A stretch of DNA of 64,000 nucleotides, from the NCBI GenBank assembly GCA_045534225.1, contig JAZSJJ010000009.1, positions 1 through 64,000 on the forward strand. The letters are read 5' to 3'. Source of the stretch: UMGS1649 sp045534225 (GTDB lineage Bacteria; Bacillota; Clostridia; TANB77; CAG-465). The translations under genes and the position numbers were made by a program. The notes beneath the pieces are model-generated. The model was not told the origin of the DNA. It saw only the letters and a list, made by a program, of their open reading frames with translations, and ran no database searches. Position 1 is the stretch's first letter, and every line of letters starts with the position of its first letter. This document shows positions 35,153 through 43,950 of the stretch, piece by piece.

Positions 35153-35880
35153 TTTTTATTCCCCCATACATGATATATACTATTATAGTGTGAAACTCTG
35201 TAACCACAAGAGATATAAAAGTTTTGTGCCGTTATATTCTGTAGTTGTGTTCCTACTTCTAATTTTTCAATTTCTCTATTATTTACATACCACTCAAAAG
35301 ATGTCATCATTTTTCTTCCAATGCCTTTTTGGGAATGCTCCTTATCCACAGCTATTAACTCAATTGTTGCTACGCTTTTTTGTTCGTCGAGACTGAATAG
35401 TAAAAATCCCAACTCTACCCCATTCTCTTTATAGATACAAATATACTTGTCCTCTCTATTGAACGAGTTCTTTAACCTGTTATAATACATATCTTTAGAT
35501 TTCTCAATGTCTAGATTAGAATCATTGAAAAACCTTGAATATACAAACGAATTCTTACTTATCTGTAATAATAAATCATTTGCTGGAATATTGTTGCCAA
35601 TTTCAACATTTTCATCTCTAATATTTCTATTACACTGTTTAACTAATTGCACATTAACATCTCTTAACACTGCATTTCTAATTTTAGCAATATATTCATT
35701 GTTTATATTTGAATTGTTATGATTCATTATTGTCACATAATCATAACTAACAATTCTATTTTTTATTTCTTCATAATCTTGCTCACATATATCTCCTAAC
35801 AAATCAACTCTTCCGCTAGTAACACCAAAATATTCTGTATCCCAATCTAAATCTCTTATTTTATATTTTTCGCTATCCAA
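35149..35880 (-). CDS. GNAT acetyltransferase, probably for a 4-amino sugar
   Basis: 243 residues if read from TTG at 35880, with AAGAGGGAG at suitable distance. The frame is open to 35910, but an earlier start would overlap the sugar transferase's last codons. The N-terminal 150 residues (LDWDTEYFGVTSGRVDLL and QISKNSFVYSRFFNDSNL) look like the WecD/RffC family, which acetylates dTDP-4-amino-4,6-dideoxygalactose. The GNAT core follows with TIELIAVDKEHSQKGIGRKMM (acetyl-CoA loop) and LQNITAQNFYISCGYR. Between a 4,6-dehydratase/aminotransferase pair and glycosyltransferases, N-acetylation of a 4-amino sugar is the natural inference. It would replace the PglD acetyltransferase found in classical bacillosamine pathways. 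Confidence 0.8.
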   Translation of the reverse strand: MDSEKYKIRDLDWDTEYFGVTSGRVDLLGDICEQDYEEIKNRIVSYDYVTIMNHNNSNINNEYIAKIRNAVLRDVNVQLVKQCNRNIRDENVEIGNNIPANDLLLQISKNSFVYSRFFNDSNLDIEKSKDMYYNRLKNSFNREDKYICIYKENGVELGFLLFSLDEQKSVATIELIAVDKEHSQKGIGRKMMTSFEWYVNNREIEKLEVGTQLQNITAQNFYISCGYRVSHYNSIYHVWGNKN

Positions 35881-35881
35881 C

Positions 35882-36493
35882 TTAATTTTCTCCCTCTTCT
35901 TTAGTTTCATTTATATAAACATTCTCTAGTCTAACTAAAATAGATATTGTTTTTAAAACAACTTTAACATCTAGTAGAAATGACATATTATCTATATAAT
36001 AAATATCATTTTTTATTCTATCTTTCCATTCTACAGAATTTCTGTAATAAGCTTGATTATATCCTGTTATTCCTGGTAAAACTTCCAATTTTCTTTTTTC
36101 GCTGTCAGTATATAATTTCATATGCTCGGGCAAATCAGGTCTTGGCCCTATAAAACTCATATTTCCTATAAGTACATTAATTATTTGTGGTAATTCATCT
36201 ATGCTGGTTTTTCTAATAAATTTACCTACTCTAGTTAATCTAGGATCGTCTTCACCGTTATATGTAGAACCATCCGCATTTCTAATATCTTCAGCATTTA
36301 CTTTCATCGAACGAAATTTATACATCTTGTATATTTTACCATCTTTACCAAGCCTTAAGACATTATAAAATACCGGTCCTCTATCATCTATTTTTATAGC
36401 TATAGCTACAAACATATATACGATAACAAATGGAATCACCATAACACAAGCCATGATAAAGTCCAATACTCTCTTTACTATTTTTTTATACAT
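35882..36493 (-). CDS. Polyprenyl-phosphate phosphoglycosyl transferase (PglC-like)
   Basis: 203 residues from the ATG at 36493 (AGGTG six bases before it; a GTG at 36502 is in frame). One N-terminal membrane segment (residues 9-34) is followed by VFYNVLRLGKDGKIYKMYKF and RSMKVNAED, then DPRLTRVGKFIRKTSIDELPQI (catalytic Asp-Glu), MSFIGPRPDLP and LPGITGYNQAYYR. The minimal form without extra helices matches PglC of Campylobacter, which transfers diacetylbacillosamine phosphate to undecaprenyl phosphate. The neighbouring dehydratase, aminotransferase and acetyltransferase genes support a diacetamido-sugar donor here. The other family member is at 9906-10529. Confidence 0.92.
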   Translation of the reverse strand: MYKKIVKRVLDFIMACVMVIPFVIVYMFVAIAIKIDDRGPVFYNVLRLGKDGKIYKMYKFRSMKVNAEDIRNADGSTYNGEDDPRLTRVGKFIRKTSIDELPQIINVLIGNMSFIGPRPDLPEHMKLYTDSEKRKLEVLPGITGYNQAYYRNSVEWKDRIKNDIYYIDNMSFLLDVKVVLKTISILVRLENVYINETKEEGEN

Positions 36494-36502
36494 ATCTTTC
36501 AC

Positions 36503-37696
36503 CTATTTTAAACAATGTTGTACATTTTCTATAATGTATTCTATTTCTTCTTCCGTAAGTAATGTATGTAATGGTAATGTTACTTCGTTTTTATACATTT
36601 CATACGCATTAGGATAATCATTAATACTAAATCCCATATTTTTATATGCAGTCATCATAGGAAGTGGCTTATAATTAACATTCGTAGCAATACCCTTCTC
36701 GGCAAGTTTTACAATAATATCATTTCTTTGTTCTTCTGTAATTCCATTGACTCTTAACAAATATAAATGACCGCTAGACTTTTTGTCTTCTGTAATATGC
36801 ACTGGACATTTTACATTATAATCTTTTAATCCAGCAGTATATTTTTGTATAACTTCTTGTCTTCTTTCTAATAAAGCATCGTATCTTTCTAGTTGCGCTA
36901 ATCCTATTCCGGCCATTATATCTGTCATATTGCATTTATATGCAGGATATACAATATCGTATTCCCATGCTCTTAATTTATTTTTAGCTAGAGCATCTTT
37001 TGATTGTCCATGCAAAGATAAAAGCATAAATTCTTTGTAAAGTTTTTCATTATCTAAGCCCTCTATCGTTTTCCATGTTAAAGCCCCACCTTCTGCTGTT
37101 GTTAAATTTTTTACAGCATGAAATGAAAAACTTGTAAAATCTGCTACGTTGCCCGTTTTTTTTCCTTTATATTCAGCACCAAAAGAATGTGCGCCGTCAG
37201 CAACAACAACAACTCTTCCATATAAAGACTGAATATCATTATTAGATTCAAATAAATCCTTTTTCTTATATACTATATTAAATATTTTTTCATAATCACA
37301 AGGTACTCCTGCAATATCTATCGGAATTATCGCTTTTGTTTTATTAGTTATTGCTTTTTCTAAAGCTTCATAATCCATTTCAAATGAATCCTTAGCAACA
37401 TCTACTAATATTAATTTTGCACCTATATGTTCAACCACACTTGCTGACGCCGTATAAGTATAAGCTGATGTGATAACCTCATCACCTTTACCTATCCCTA
37501 ATACTCTTAGTATTAATTCTAAGCAAGCCGTTGCTGAATTTAAACAAACTACTTTTTCAACATTGCAATACTCCGCAATTTTTTGTTCAAATAATTTTGT
37601 TTTAGGTCCGGTTGTAATCCAACCAGATTTTAATACTTCCACAACATTTTCTATTTCTCTTTCAGATATATCGGGCTGCGAAAATTTTATATTCAT
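36503..37696 (-). CDS. DegT/DnrJ/EryC1/StrS family PLP aminotransferase (PglE-like)
   Basis: 397 residues from the ATG at 37696, which has AGAAGG upstream; earlier in-frame starts give a Lys-rich leader with no counterpart in the family. Motifs are KSGWITTGPKTKLFEQKIAE, CLNSATACLELILRVLGIGK, VITSAYTYTASASV, VVADGAHSFGAEYKGK and the PLP-lysine segment SFSFHAVKNLTTAEGG. It would aminate the 4-keto group of the product of the 4,6-dehydratase encoded just upstream, giving a UDP-4-amino-4,6-dideoxy sugar. It ends 10 bp before the sugar transferase start. Confidence 0.92.
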   Translation of the reverse strand: MNIKFSQPDISEREIENVVEVLKSGWITTGPKTKLFEQKIAEYCNVEKVVCLNSATACLELILRVLGIGKGDEVITSAYTYTASASVVEHIGAKLILVDVAKDSFEMDYEALEKAITNKTKAIIPIDIAGVPCDYEKIFNIVYKKKDLFESNNDIQSLYGRVVVVADGAHSFGAEYKGKKTGNVADFTSFSFHAVKNLTTAEGGALTWKTIEGLDNEKLYKEFMLLSLHGQSKDALAKNKLRAWEYDIVYPAYKCNMTDIMAGIGLAQLERYDALLERRQEVIQKYTAGLKDYNVKCPVHITEDKKSSGHLYLLRVNGITEEQRNDIIVKLAEKGIATNVNYKPLPMMTAYKNMGFSINDYPNAYEMYKNEVTLPLHTLLTEEEIEYIIENVQHCLK

Positions 37697-37783
37697 ATAT
37701 TTTCCTTCTTTCTTAATTCGATTCGCTTTTCCATTCTTTGGGTTTTCTTTCGATTTCGTTTGTACCACTCTTATTATCTATGG

Positions 37784-39682
37784 TCACAATATATCTTCTG
37801 TTTCTACAAATGTTGGTACAATTTTCTTTATAATGCTTTTTACTTTTATTCTATCTATTGCATCATTTGAATCAATTAATGTTCTTAATGTATCCAAATC
37901 CTTATTTACTGCTTTAGGATCAAAATCCATTATCTTAGTAACCATTATCTTTTCGTGTATAGTTTTAGATAATCCTTCTTCTTCTACTAACAATTCTTCA
38001 TATAGTTTTTCACCAGGTCTTAAACCAGTAATTTTTATTGGTATATCTACATTTGGTTCATAACCACTAAGCTTAATTAATTTATATGCTAAATCATAAA
38101 TCTTAACCGGGCTTCCCATATCTAATACAAATATTTCTCCACCTTCTGCAAAAGTAATTGCTTGAAGTATTAATCCTACTGCTTCTGGTATGGTCATAAA
38201 GTATCTTGTTATATCTTTATGCGTAACTGTTACAGGTCCCCCCGCTTCTATTTGGTTCTTAAATATTGGTATTACTGAGCCATGACTTCCAAGTACATTA
38301 CCAAATCTTACTGCAACATAATTTGTTTTAGTTTTTTCGTTTTGCATTTGGATAATCATCTCACAAATTCTTTTTGTGGCTCCCATTACACTTGTAGGGT
38401 TAACCGCTTTATCTGTGGATACAAGTATAAACTTGTCCACGTTACATTTATCTGCGGCTTTAGCTACATTATATGTCCCAAACACATTGTTTTTTATCGC
38501 CTCTATTGGGCTTGTCTCCATTAATGGCACATGTTTATGCGCTGCTGCGTGGAATACTATCTCCGGTTTATATTTAGCAAATAGTTCATTTATTCTCTTA
38601 CTATCTCTTACACTAGCTATTATTGCTGTTAAGTTAAGTTCTGGATACTTCTTTCTTATTTCCAGTTCTGTTTCATATAATGTGTTTTCATAAATATCTA
38701 CCATAAGTAATTCTTTAGCTCCAAAACCAGCTATTTGTCTACATAGTTCTGAACCAATTGAGCCACCACCACCAGTTACAAGTACAACTTTACCATGAAT
38801 AAATTTCTTTATGTCATTGTCTTCTAGTCTTATTGGCTCTCTGCCTAATAAGTCTTCTATTTGAACATCCTTAAAAGCTTTTATTTCTATAGGTTTATCG
38901 CTTAGCATTAATTCCTTCATGTCTGGTATTACTTTTACTTTAGCTTTTGTTTCATTACAAATATTTAGTATCTCTGCTTTTTGCACTTTATCTATATTAG
39001 AAATTGCAAAAAGAATAACATCAACATTTTCCTTTTCACAAATTGAAATTATCTTATCTCTGCCACCAACTATTTTTATTCCATTTATTATGCTATTAAT
39101 TTTAGCCTCGTTATCGTCTATTATTCCAACTACTTTATATTTTTTATCTATTTTAGGAAGTAGATCTCTTATGATTTGTACACCTGCACTACCTGCTCCA
39201 ATAATAAGAAGTTTTTCAACGCCAACTCTAGTTAACTTTAAGTTCTCATAAAAAGCTAATGAGAATCTTATCATAACCCTTGCGCCTATCATTAAACCTG
39301 CAACAAAAAAAGAAGTTAATATGTTTTCTCTTATAGAATACACATCATAAGGTGTCAATTCTGTTAATCCACAAACTACTATCCCTGCAAATACAGAAAC
39401 TGCCGCATATATAACATATTCTCTAGCTCCCGTGTATTCAGTTATACTTCTATATACTCTTGCAAGTAAATACACAGGAATATATATTGCAATAGCAACT
39501 AAATATGTTTGATATGTTCCTTTTAATAGTTCTCCTGTTCCCGTGAAAAAGTTCATTAATGCAAACGCAACGATTACTAGCATAGCATCCATTGCAATCA
39601 ATAATCCTTTTCTGCATATTTTATTTTCTAATATATATTTCCCTTTCAATATACTTATATCCTCACTATTTTTCCCCGACAA
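37784..39682 (-). CDS. Membrane-bound UDP-HexNAc 4,6-dehydratase (PglF/CapD-like)
   Basis: 632 residues if read from TTG at 39682. A TTG at 39649 has GAGG eleven bases upstream and may be the true start. Four membrane helices (about residues 28-150) are followed by a CoA-binding-like Rossmann region (LLIIGAGSAGVQIIRDLL) and the dehydratase domain with VLVTGGGGSIGSELCRQI, ASVRDSKRINELF, AAAHKHVPLME and the ADKCNVDKFILVSTDKAVNPTSVMGATKR region. The Met-x-x-x-Lys (MGATK) in place of the Tyr-x-x-x-Lys of most SDRs is typical of PglF/WbpM. It makes UDP-4-keto-6-deoxy-GlcNAc from UDP-GlcNAc. First gene of the second polysaccharide locus. Confidence 0.92.
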   Translation of the reverse strand: MSGKNSEDISILKGKYILENKICRKGLLIAMDAMLVIVAFALMNFFTGTGELLKGTYQTYLVAIAIYIPVYLLARVYRSITEYTGAREYVIYAAVSVFAGIVVCGLTELTPYDVYSIRENILTSFFVAGLMIGARVMIRFSLAFYENLKLTRVGVEKLLIIGAGSAGVQIIRDLLPKIDKKYKVVGIIDDNEAKINSIINGIKIVGGRDKIISICEKENVDVILFAISNIDKVQKAEILNICNETKAKVKVIPDMKELMLSDKPIEIKAFKDVQIEDLLGREPIRLEDNDIKKFIHGKVVLVTGGGGSIGSELCRQIAGFGAKELLMVDIYENTLYETELEIRKKYPELNLTAIIASVRDSKRINELFAKYKPEIVFHAAAHKHVPLMETSPIEAIKNNVFGTYNVAKAADKCNVDKFILVSTDKAVNPTSVMGATKRICEMIIQMQNEKTKTNYVAVRFGNVLGSHGSVIPIFKNQIEAGGPVTVTHKDITRYFMTIPEAVGLILQAITFAEGGEIFVLDMGSPVKIYDLAYKLIKLSGYEPNVDIPIKITGLRPGEKLYEELLVEEEGLSKTIHEKIMVTKIMDFDPKAVNKDLDTLRTLIDSNDAIDRIKVKSIIKKIVPTFVETEDIL

Positions 39683-39771
39683 ATCGTCTCATATATATTA
39701 TCACAAAGTATGTACATTTTCAATGATTTTATGTCGTTTAATTATGTTTCCGTCGTTTGGTTATGTACATT

Positions 39772-39800
39772 AAAGAAGTAGGCTATAAACCTACTTCTTT
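39772..39800 (-). terminator. Hairpin between the dehydratase and a hypothetical gene
   Basis: AAAGAAGTAGG and CCTACTTCTTT form a perfect 11-bp stem with a seven-base loop. The T-run on the minus strand is short, so it may be a weak terminator for the 39823-40056 gene. Confidence 0.65.
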
Positions 39801-39822
39801 ATGCCATCTTTACTGCTAAAAT

Positions 39823-40056
39823 TTATTTATTTTTTATCTCTTGTAGTTGTTGTACTAGCTTTCTAAACTGTAATTTTATACTTTTATCATTTATTAATAA
39901 TGCTACTTCCTTAAACATTGGAATACTTTTATTTGCACTAGTAATTCCTAATTTAGAATATATATTTGCTGTCTTCACGAATGTATCTGTTACTATACAT
40001 TCACGAGTTTCATTAAACTCATATTCTTTATTAGATTTTTCTTTTTCAAGTTCCAC
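39823..40056 (-). CDS. Hypothetical protein, probably 3' part of a disrupted gene
   Basis: 77 residues, starting with GTG at 40056 and without a convincing ribosome binding site. It is Lys/Glu-rich at the start (ELEKEKSNKEYEF) and then has an amphipathic helical pattern (VKTANIYSKLGITSANKSIP, FKEVALLINDKSIKLQFRKL). I do not recognise a family. It overlaps by eleven bases with a separate open stretch in another frame just upstream (40046-40237), so it may be the second half of a frameshifted gene. Confidence 0.35.
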   Translation of the reverse strand: MELEKEKSNKEYEFNETRECIVTDTFVKTANIYSKLGITSANKSIPMFKEVALLINDKSIKLQFRKLVQQLQEIKNK

Positions 40057-40237
40057 AGTCTTTTCTATGCTTATTAATATATTTTATTATAGTTGTAAAA
40101 CTCTTGCTTGTTAGACTTTTAACACTTGCTTTAGTTGAGGCTACATTAAGTTTTTCACCTTGTTCTTCTTTTATCTCTTTATATAAAGTAGTTTCTAAAT
40201 TTCCTAAATAATCTATAACTTCTTCTATTACATAATT
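40046..40237 (-). pseudogene. Open coding-like remnant without a start codon
   Basis: On the minus strand an open stretch of 63 codons follows in-frame stops and ends with TGA at 40046-40048. The predicted peptide (VIEEVIDYLGNLETTLYKEI, then KLNVASTKASVKSLTSKSFT) looks protein-like and helical, but no ATG/GTG/TTG start with a ribosome binding site is present. With the 77-residue frame downstream it probably represents one decayed gene. Function unknown. Confidence 0.4.
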
Positions 40238-40282
40238 TTACTACATATAATTCAACCGGTCAACTAAAGAATTCTTTTTAAT

Positions 40283-40323
40283 GTAACAAAAAACATAGCG
40301 TGTTTATACATTCTATGTTTTTT
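40283..40323 (-). terminator. Intrinsic terminator after the CmpB-family gene
   Basis: AAAAAACATAG and CTATGTTTTTT form an 11-bp stem (40288-40298 and 40313-40323). On the minus strand TTTTTTGTT is reached directly. It lies 48 bp past the stop at 40371, and could stop transcription in either direction. Confidence 0.75.
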
Positions 40324-40370
40324 ATAATAATATAATAATTAATACTATTAGCTGTTTATTATACAATAAT

Positions 40371-40904
40371 TTACTGGTTATTTATTTTTACTGTATACAT
40401 CTTCTTAGACCTTAATAATTTGTAATTTGAATATACAAAATCTACAAATATTATTCCAAACAATAAATATATTGCAAATATTAATGTTGGACCTTTAGCT
40501 AAATAAAAGAATCTCGTTAACGCAGGAAGTAAATATTTAATATATAACACTCCTAGTGTTCCCCAAATCACAGAAAATTCCAAGCAGACTTTTTCATCTA
40601 ATTTAAATGTCATATCCGAATAATCCCAAAGTTTAAGTCCATACATATCTCTTAAAAGAATATATGTTACATACTCCATTAGTGTAAGAACTGCCGCAGA
40701 TAGCAAAAACAATATAGCAGGATTTGTTGTTATCCTAGATATTATGGTTGAAAGTACAACAGTACCTAATCCATATAATATGCAAAACGGAGTGTTTAAT
40801 ATTCCCGGACTTTTATCTAAATGTCCTGCCACATATCTAAAAGCACATTCTAAAAGCCAACCTGCAAACGCTCCAATAATAAAAAAATATATACATTCTA
40901 ACAT
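40371..40904 (-). CDS. Putative ABC transporter permease CmpB family membrane protein
   Basis: 177 residues from the ATG at 40904 (AGGTG six bases upstream). Five to six hydrophobic helices carry the family start YFFIIGAFAGWLLECAFR, then GHLDKSPGILNTPFCILYGLG and MYGLKLWDYSDMTFKLDEKVCLEFSVIWG. This corresponds to PF06541 (ABC_trans_CmpB), a widespread family in Bacillota whose real function is not established, since no ABC ATPase is needed next to it. It lies downstream of alr and is separately terminated. Confidence 0.82.
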   Translation of the reverse strand: MLECIYFFIIGAFAGWLLECAFRYVAGHLDKSPGILNTPFCILYGLGTVVLSTIISRITTNPAILFLLSAAVLTLMEYVTYILLRDMYGLKLWDYSDMTFKLDEKVCLEFSVIWGTLGVLYIKYLLPALTRFFYLAKGPTLIFAIYLLFGIIFVDFVYSNYKLLRSKKMYTVKINNQ

Positions 40905-40970
40905 AATCGTCACCTGTATATATTTTTTACCAATATTTAGTTTTTATACTGAATATACTGTTATTTACTT

Positions 40971-42062
40971 TTATTTTGTATATTCTCTATCTACTCTTTT
41001 ACCAATTGTAGTTATTACTTCATAATGAATTGTATTTGTTAAAGCCGCTATTTCTTCTAATTTAATTCCATCATAATCAAAAATTATGGCTTCATCACCC
41101 AGGCTAACATCTATACCTGTTACGTCTATCATACAAGTATCCATGCATATTCTACCTATAATTGGTGCCTCTTTTCCATTTACTATAACTTTGAATTTAT
41201 TAGACAAAGCTCTTGTTAAACCATCCGCATATCCTATTTGAAGAACAGCTATTTTAGTTTCCTTATCTGTAGTATATGTAGCACCATAACTTACACTATG
41301 ACCTGTTCCAACCGTACGTATATTGCATACTGGTGCTGTTAATTTAAATATACCTTTTAAATCCGCTTCACCTTTAAACATAGCATCTGGGAAATAGCCA
41401 TATAGCGAAATACCAAGTCTCACAATATTATATTTCTCTAAATTGTATTTCATTATACCAGCGCTATTATCTATATGTTTATTTGGAATAACTATACCAT
41501 TTTCTTCTAATATTTTTACACTTTCTTCAAATGTTTCCATTTGTTTTTTTGTAAAATCTTCTTTACCTTTAACATCTGCACACGAGAAATGTGTATATAT
41601 TCCGTCAACTTCAATATTTACTAAAGACTTTAATACGTTTGCAAGTTCCACTAATTCTTCTTTAGCAAATCCAAGTCTAGTCATACCAGTATCTATAGCA
41701 AGTTCTACTTTAATTTTTCCACTTGCTTTTTCATTTAGTTCTTTTAATATCTCTATATTTGATACGCTATATATAGCATCTACATTTACCGCTTCTTCTA
41801 CTTCGTATGGAAGTAATCCTGAAAACACAACTATTTTCCCTTTAATACCATTACTTCTTAGTTTCTTTGCTTCTTTTAGATAAGCAACACCAAAGTTTTT
41901 TATGCCGTTTGACTCTAAATATTTAGTGGACTCTACAAGGCCTGAACCATACGCATCAGCTTTAACCATTGCAAGTATTTCTTGACCATTATGTAATTTT
42001 GTTTTTATACTTTCTATATTATGTTTTAAATTAGAAAGATTAACCGTAAGTCTTGCTGGCAT
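40971..42062 (-). CDS. alr: Alanine racemase
   Basis: 363 residues of a fold-type III PLP enzyme that supplies D-alanine for peptidoglycan. The PLP-lysine motif is ILAMVKADAYGSG near residue 34. HSVSYGATYTTDKETKIAVL carries the catalytic Tyr from the partner subunit, and QIGYADGLTRAL, GRICMDTCMIDVT and VDREYTK complete the family pattern. The stop of the rRNA methyltransferase upstream overlaps the alr start by one base at 42062, so the two are translated as a unit. Confidence 0.96.
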   Translation of the reverse strand: MPARLTVNLSNLKHNIESIKTKLHNGQEILAMVKADAYGSGLVESTKYLESNGIKNFGVAYLKEAKKLRSNGIKGKIVVFSGLLPYEVEEAVNVDAIYSVSNIEILKELNEKASGKIKVELAIDTGMTRLGFAKEELVELANVLKSLVNIEVDGIYTHFSCADVKGKEDFTKKQMETFEESVKILEENGIVIPNKHIDNSAGIMKYNLEKYNIVRLGISLYGYFPDAMFKGEADLKGIFKLTAPVCNIRTVGTGHSVSYGATYTTDKETKIAVLQIGYADGLTRALSNKFKVIVNGKEAPIIGRICMDTCMIDVTGIDVSLGDEAIIFDYDGIKLEEIAALTNTIHYEVITTIGKRVDREYTK

Positions 42063-42874
42063 TATGCTTCACCTCCAATATATCCACTGTACATAAGTAT
42101 TGCCGCTGCTACACCAACATTAAGTGATTCTTGTATACTTTCCATCGGTATTTTTACAAACGAATCACAAATCTCTTTTATTTCTTCGCTCATACCATTT
42201 GCTTCGTTTCCTAATACATATACTGTTTTATTATTAGGTTCTATTTCGTTTAAATATTTAGTAGCTTTAAGGTCTGTTCCACATAAATCATAGCCATTTA
42301 ATGTTAAAGCATCTTTAACATCTTTCATTTCATCTAAATTTACATAGAATATATTTGTTTTATATATTGCTCCCATTGTACTGCGTATTACCTTAGAAGA
42401 ATATACATCTACACTACCTTTTAGACATATTATATTATTTATTCCAAAAGCTACTGCTGTACGAATTATAGTACCCATATTTCCTGCATCTTGAATTTTA
42501 TCTAGTACTATAATCTTCTCACTATTATTTATATTATTAATTAAATCTTTTAATTCGCATTTTTTCTTTTCTAATACTACCAAAACACCCTGTGGAGTTT
42601 CTGTATCAGATAAATACTCAAACACTTTATTATCTACTTCTAATACATTACTTAAGTCTTTAAGATTTTCGTATAACTCCTTGCCGCCTTGATGTGCTTC
42701 AAGAAGTTCCCTAGAGATAACAATAAACTCAAGGGTATTATCCCCTGAGCTTATGTGTTCATTTACTAGTTTAATACCTTCCAAAATATATTTGTTATAT
42801 TTGTCTCTGTATTTTTTATCTTTTAGACTATTAATGTATTTGATTTTTTCGTTACTTTTACTAACTATTATCAT
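42062..42874 (-). CDS. TrmH/SpoU-family RNA 2'-O-methyltransferase
   Basis: 270 residues from the ATG at 42874; GTG at 42880 is also in frame. The N-terminal substrate-binding part (IKYINSLKDKKYRDKYNKYI) and the SPOUT domain with VLDKIQDAGNMGTIIRTAVAFG, RSTMGAIYKTNIFYV, YVLGNEANGMSEEI and IPMESIQESLNVGVAAAILMY are complete. It methylates a ribose 2'-OH in rRNA or tRNA, most likely 23S rRNA, but the exact site is not shown. Coupled to alr by a one-base overlap and lies 24 bp after the PrsA-like gene. Confidence 0.9.
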   Translation of the reverse strand: MIIVSKSNEKIKYINSLKDKKYRDKYNKYILEGIKLVNEHISSGDNTLEFIVISRELLEAHQGGKELYENLKDLSNVLEVDNKVFEYLSDTETPQGVLVVLEKKKCELKDLINNINNSEKIIVLDKIQDAGNMGTIIRTAVAFGINNIICLKGSVDVYSSKVIRSTMGAIYKTNIFYVNLDEMKDVKDALTLNGYDLCGTDLKATKYLNEIEPNNKTVYVLGNEANGMSEEIKEICDSFVKIPMESIQESLNVGVAAAILMYSGYIGGEA

Positions 42875-42897
42875 ATACACTATCTTCTTTTCTTTAA

Positions 42898-43929
42898 TTA
42901 TTTTGTTTCAGTAGTTTCATCTTCATGAATGATTCCTAATTCAGTATCTATTCTTAAAGATAATTCTTTAACTGCTTCTAATTCTTTTTTGCTTGTTTCA
43001 TCAGCTGGATCAAACACTTCACTTATTCTATCTGAAATGTATGCATTTATGAAGTATGAAAGTTCAGTTTCATCTGTAAGTCTTCCATTCTTTTCAATGC
43101 TATCTAATTTTACGATATGATATCCGTATTCTGTTTCAACAATTTTAGCTGCAACTTGACCTGCTTTTAATTTAGTAACTGCTTCTCTATATTCTTTTAC
43201 AACTGAAGCGTTGTTAACCATATCAAATTGTCCACCATTTTGAGCCGAACCATCATCAGAATATTCTGCTGCAAGTTTTGCAAAATCATCACCTTTTTTA
43301 ACTTTTGCTAAAACATCATTAGCTTCTTTTAATAATTTAGCTTTATCTGCATCTGTCATATCTGCTTTAAATGCAAATAATATGTGTCTTGTTTTATAAA
43401 TGTTAAGGTCAGCATCTTCGCCTTCTTCTTGAGTTATGAATTTCTTCATTTCTTCTGTAGTTATTTTTTCTTGTTTTGCATCAAGATAAGCTGTTATAAC
43501 TGAGTTTTTCTCAAAGAATACTTTTAATTCGTCTACGTCAACACCTTGTGCTACTAGACCTTCAACATTTTCTTTATCTGCGAATTGATCATTTATTGAT
43601 TTTTGATCTTCGTCAGTAATTTTAAATCCTGCTTCTACAGCTTCTTTATATAAAACTTCGTTTAATAATATTTCATCTACTACTAATTCTGGTGCTGCAT
43701 CTGGATTATATCCATAGTATGCTAATGTTGGCGCCCAGTATCTATACACAGCTTCGTAAGTTCCTCTAGTAACTTCTCCACCTTTGTAGTGTATTACTAC
43801 TTCACTGTTTACTCCCCAGAATACATAGCCTACAATTGCTGCTGTAAGTACAAGTACAACTGCTATAACAATTCCTATTATTAAAGAATCTTTGCTACCT
43901 GGTTTTTTTACTTTTTGTTCTTTTTCCAT
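42898..43929 (-). CDS. PrsA/PpiC-like peptidyl-prolyl isomerase, membrane-anchored
   Basis: 343 residues. A single N-terminal membrane segment (residues 16-39) anchors the protein outside the membrane. No lipobox Cys is present, unlike classical PrsA lipoproteins. A SurA_N-like helical region (residues 45-165) is followed by a parvulin domain: TRHILFAFKADM, GDDFAKLAAEYSDDGSAQNGG and VETEYGYHIVKLD. It helps secreted proteins fold at the membrane-wall interface. AGGGGT precedes the ATG. It sits between mfd (upstream) and the SpoU-type methyltransferase, an mfd-prsA order frequently seen in Clostridia. Confidence 0.9.
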   Translation of the reverse strand: MEKEQKVKKPGSKDSLIIGIVIAVVLVLTAAIVGYVFWGVNSEVVIHYKGGEVTRGTYEAVYRYWAPTLAYYGYNPDAAPELVVDEILLNEVLYKEAVEAGFKITDEDQKSINDQFADKENVEGLVAQGVDVDELKVFFEKNSVITAYLDAKQEKITTEEMKKFITQEEGEDADLNIYKTRHILFAFKADMTDADKAKLLKEANDVLAKVKKGDDFAKLAAEYSDDGSAQNGGQFDMVNNASVVKEYREAVTKLKAGQVAAKIVETEYGYHIVKLDSIEKNGRLTDETELSYFINAYISDRISEVFDPADETSKKELEAVKELSLRIDTELGIIHEDETTETK

Positions 43930-43950
43930 TTTTTCTACCCCTATTCTTTC

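Noticed and set aside
37470..38063. 197-codon plus-strand frame across the aminotransferase-dehydratase junction
   Set aside because: It runs antisense to two well-supported genes and has no start signal or recognisable protein features.
40288..40323. Inverted repeat as the end of an insertion sequence
   Set aside because: It has the form of an intrinsic terminator with T-runs, lies just after a stop codon, and no transposase frame or target duplication is visible.
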